Shown here piece after piece: positions 63,501 through 64,000 of a stretch of DNA of 64,000 bases. Each line of letters opens with the position of its first letter. The first letter of the stretch is position 1. The DNA is taken from assembly GCA_034620365.1 (NCBI GenBank), contig JAQGEQ010000295.1:62001-126000 (forward strand). The letters are read 5' to 3'. This DNA is from Pegea sp. RAD2-039. Taxonomy: Eukaryota > Chordata > Thaliacea > Salpida > Salpidae. The notes beneath the pieces are model-generated. The model made no database searches and was not told the origin of the DNA. It saw nothing but the letters and a program-made list of their open reading frames with translations. The position numbers were made by a program, and so were the translations under genes.

Positions 63501-64000
63501 GATTTTACAGTACTGACAAAAAGATGCCGTTTTTATAAGCCAAAAAGTTACTTTGTAATTATAATAATAAAATATAGTCAAACATTTCTATTTAATTTCA
63601 TCTTCAGGCTTTTATTTTAATCTCATTCTTCTTTAAAAAAATCCGAAATTTTTATCCAAACAAAAAAATGTCTTTTTTTTTCAAAACTATTTATGCTGTT
63701 ACTTGCTTGAGTGATATTAGGTTCTACGCGTTTTCCTTAAAAAAATCTTTATTCATTTTATACTTCAAATTCATGTTAGAATATTTAGAATATAATTTAG
63801 AAAAATTAAAGTTTTGTTTTTATTTTAGCCTTTTACTAGTCTCAAAAGTTGATATTAAATTAGTTCAAATAAATTACTTTTTTATTTTCAACTTTTTTCG
63901 ACTTTGATATTATTTAATAATCCAATCATTTAGATCCATTACTGAAATTTTATTTAATTTCCTTCACATTTTTTCTTTTAATTTTCTTCATAATTTTCTT
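60572..64000. other. Mostly gene-free AT-rich end of the window
   Basis: 61.9-62.5 kb is simple sequence built of ATAATTATAA-like words. 62.9-63.3 kb is GC-richer and contains CAGGGGTGGCCAAA at 63198, like the end of a hAT transposon, without a matching partner. 63.28-63.37 kb and 63.84-64.0 kb repeat sequences at 53.82 kb and 55.82 kb. Confidence 0.45.
63285..63370 (+). repeat. Repeat shared with 53.82-53.91 kb
   Basis: AGAACTTAGGTT-GTAAA, TGTAAAACTA and TAACTT-AATTA-CAACAA occur in the same order and spacing in both places, with scattered changes. Confidence 0.55.

Overview
The window is extremely AT-rich animal DNA. Genes are split by short GT-AG introns, many of 45-200 bp. The recognisable products are metazoan: a CYLD-type CAP-Gly protein, an E2F transcription factor, and two Crypton/ZMYM-QRICH1-like (DUF3504) proteins. 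There is also one tRNA-derived SINE. I take it to be an AT-rich invertebrate and cannot name the species. No bacterial, organellar or viral gene was seen.

Layout. 0.2-2.8 kb (+): 3' part of a CYLD-like gene with three CAP-Gly domains that ends without the USP peptidase. 3.1-6.8 kb: repeats shared with the flanks of the genes that follow. 6.87-28.4 kb (+): three tandem copies (A, B, C) of an unfamiliar gene family. Copy A carries 17 full-length mini-exons plus one truncated one; each encodes one 27-32-residue repeat (core NVYQ ... QQ.QE.AHYS) and all full ones have phase 1 at both ends. B and C have four each. B and C with their intergenic DNA are a recent duplication of about 7.4 kb; B has lost its first ATG and C is frameshifted. 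28.4-30 kb: a diverged copy of the 3' flank, interrupted by the SINE. 30.9-39.6 kb: a large inverted pair of Crypton-derived genes. The plus copy is short and runs into exons homologous to the tail of the cassette family; the minus copy is full length. 40.7-48.1 kb (-): four further cassette-family copies (D, F, E, G) with at most one repeat exon each, mostly decayed; E is nearly intact. 48.1-50.1 kb: gene-free, very AT-rich. 50.1-51.8 kb: a ubiquitin-like ORF, an orphan exon and a helicase-like fragment. 53.7-56.0 kb: a moderately GC-richer segment with flanks repeated at 63.3-64.0 kb. 56.6-58.6 kb (+): the E2F gene. 58.6-64 kb: mostly empty.

The main novelty is the cassette family. Every full repeat exon is symmetric (phase 1-1, length divisible by three), so any set of cassettes can be skipped or duplicated without breaking the frame. 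A constant basic N-terminus (starting MARPKK) and a constant acidic plus C-terminal block frame the variable array. The minus-strand relatives appear to show the unexpanded state. I recognise no known family; no signal peptide is visible, and function is unknown.
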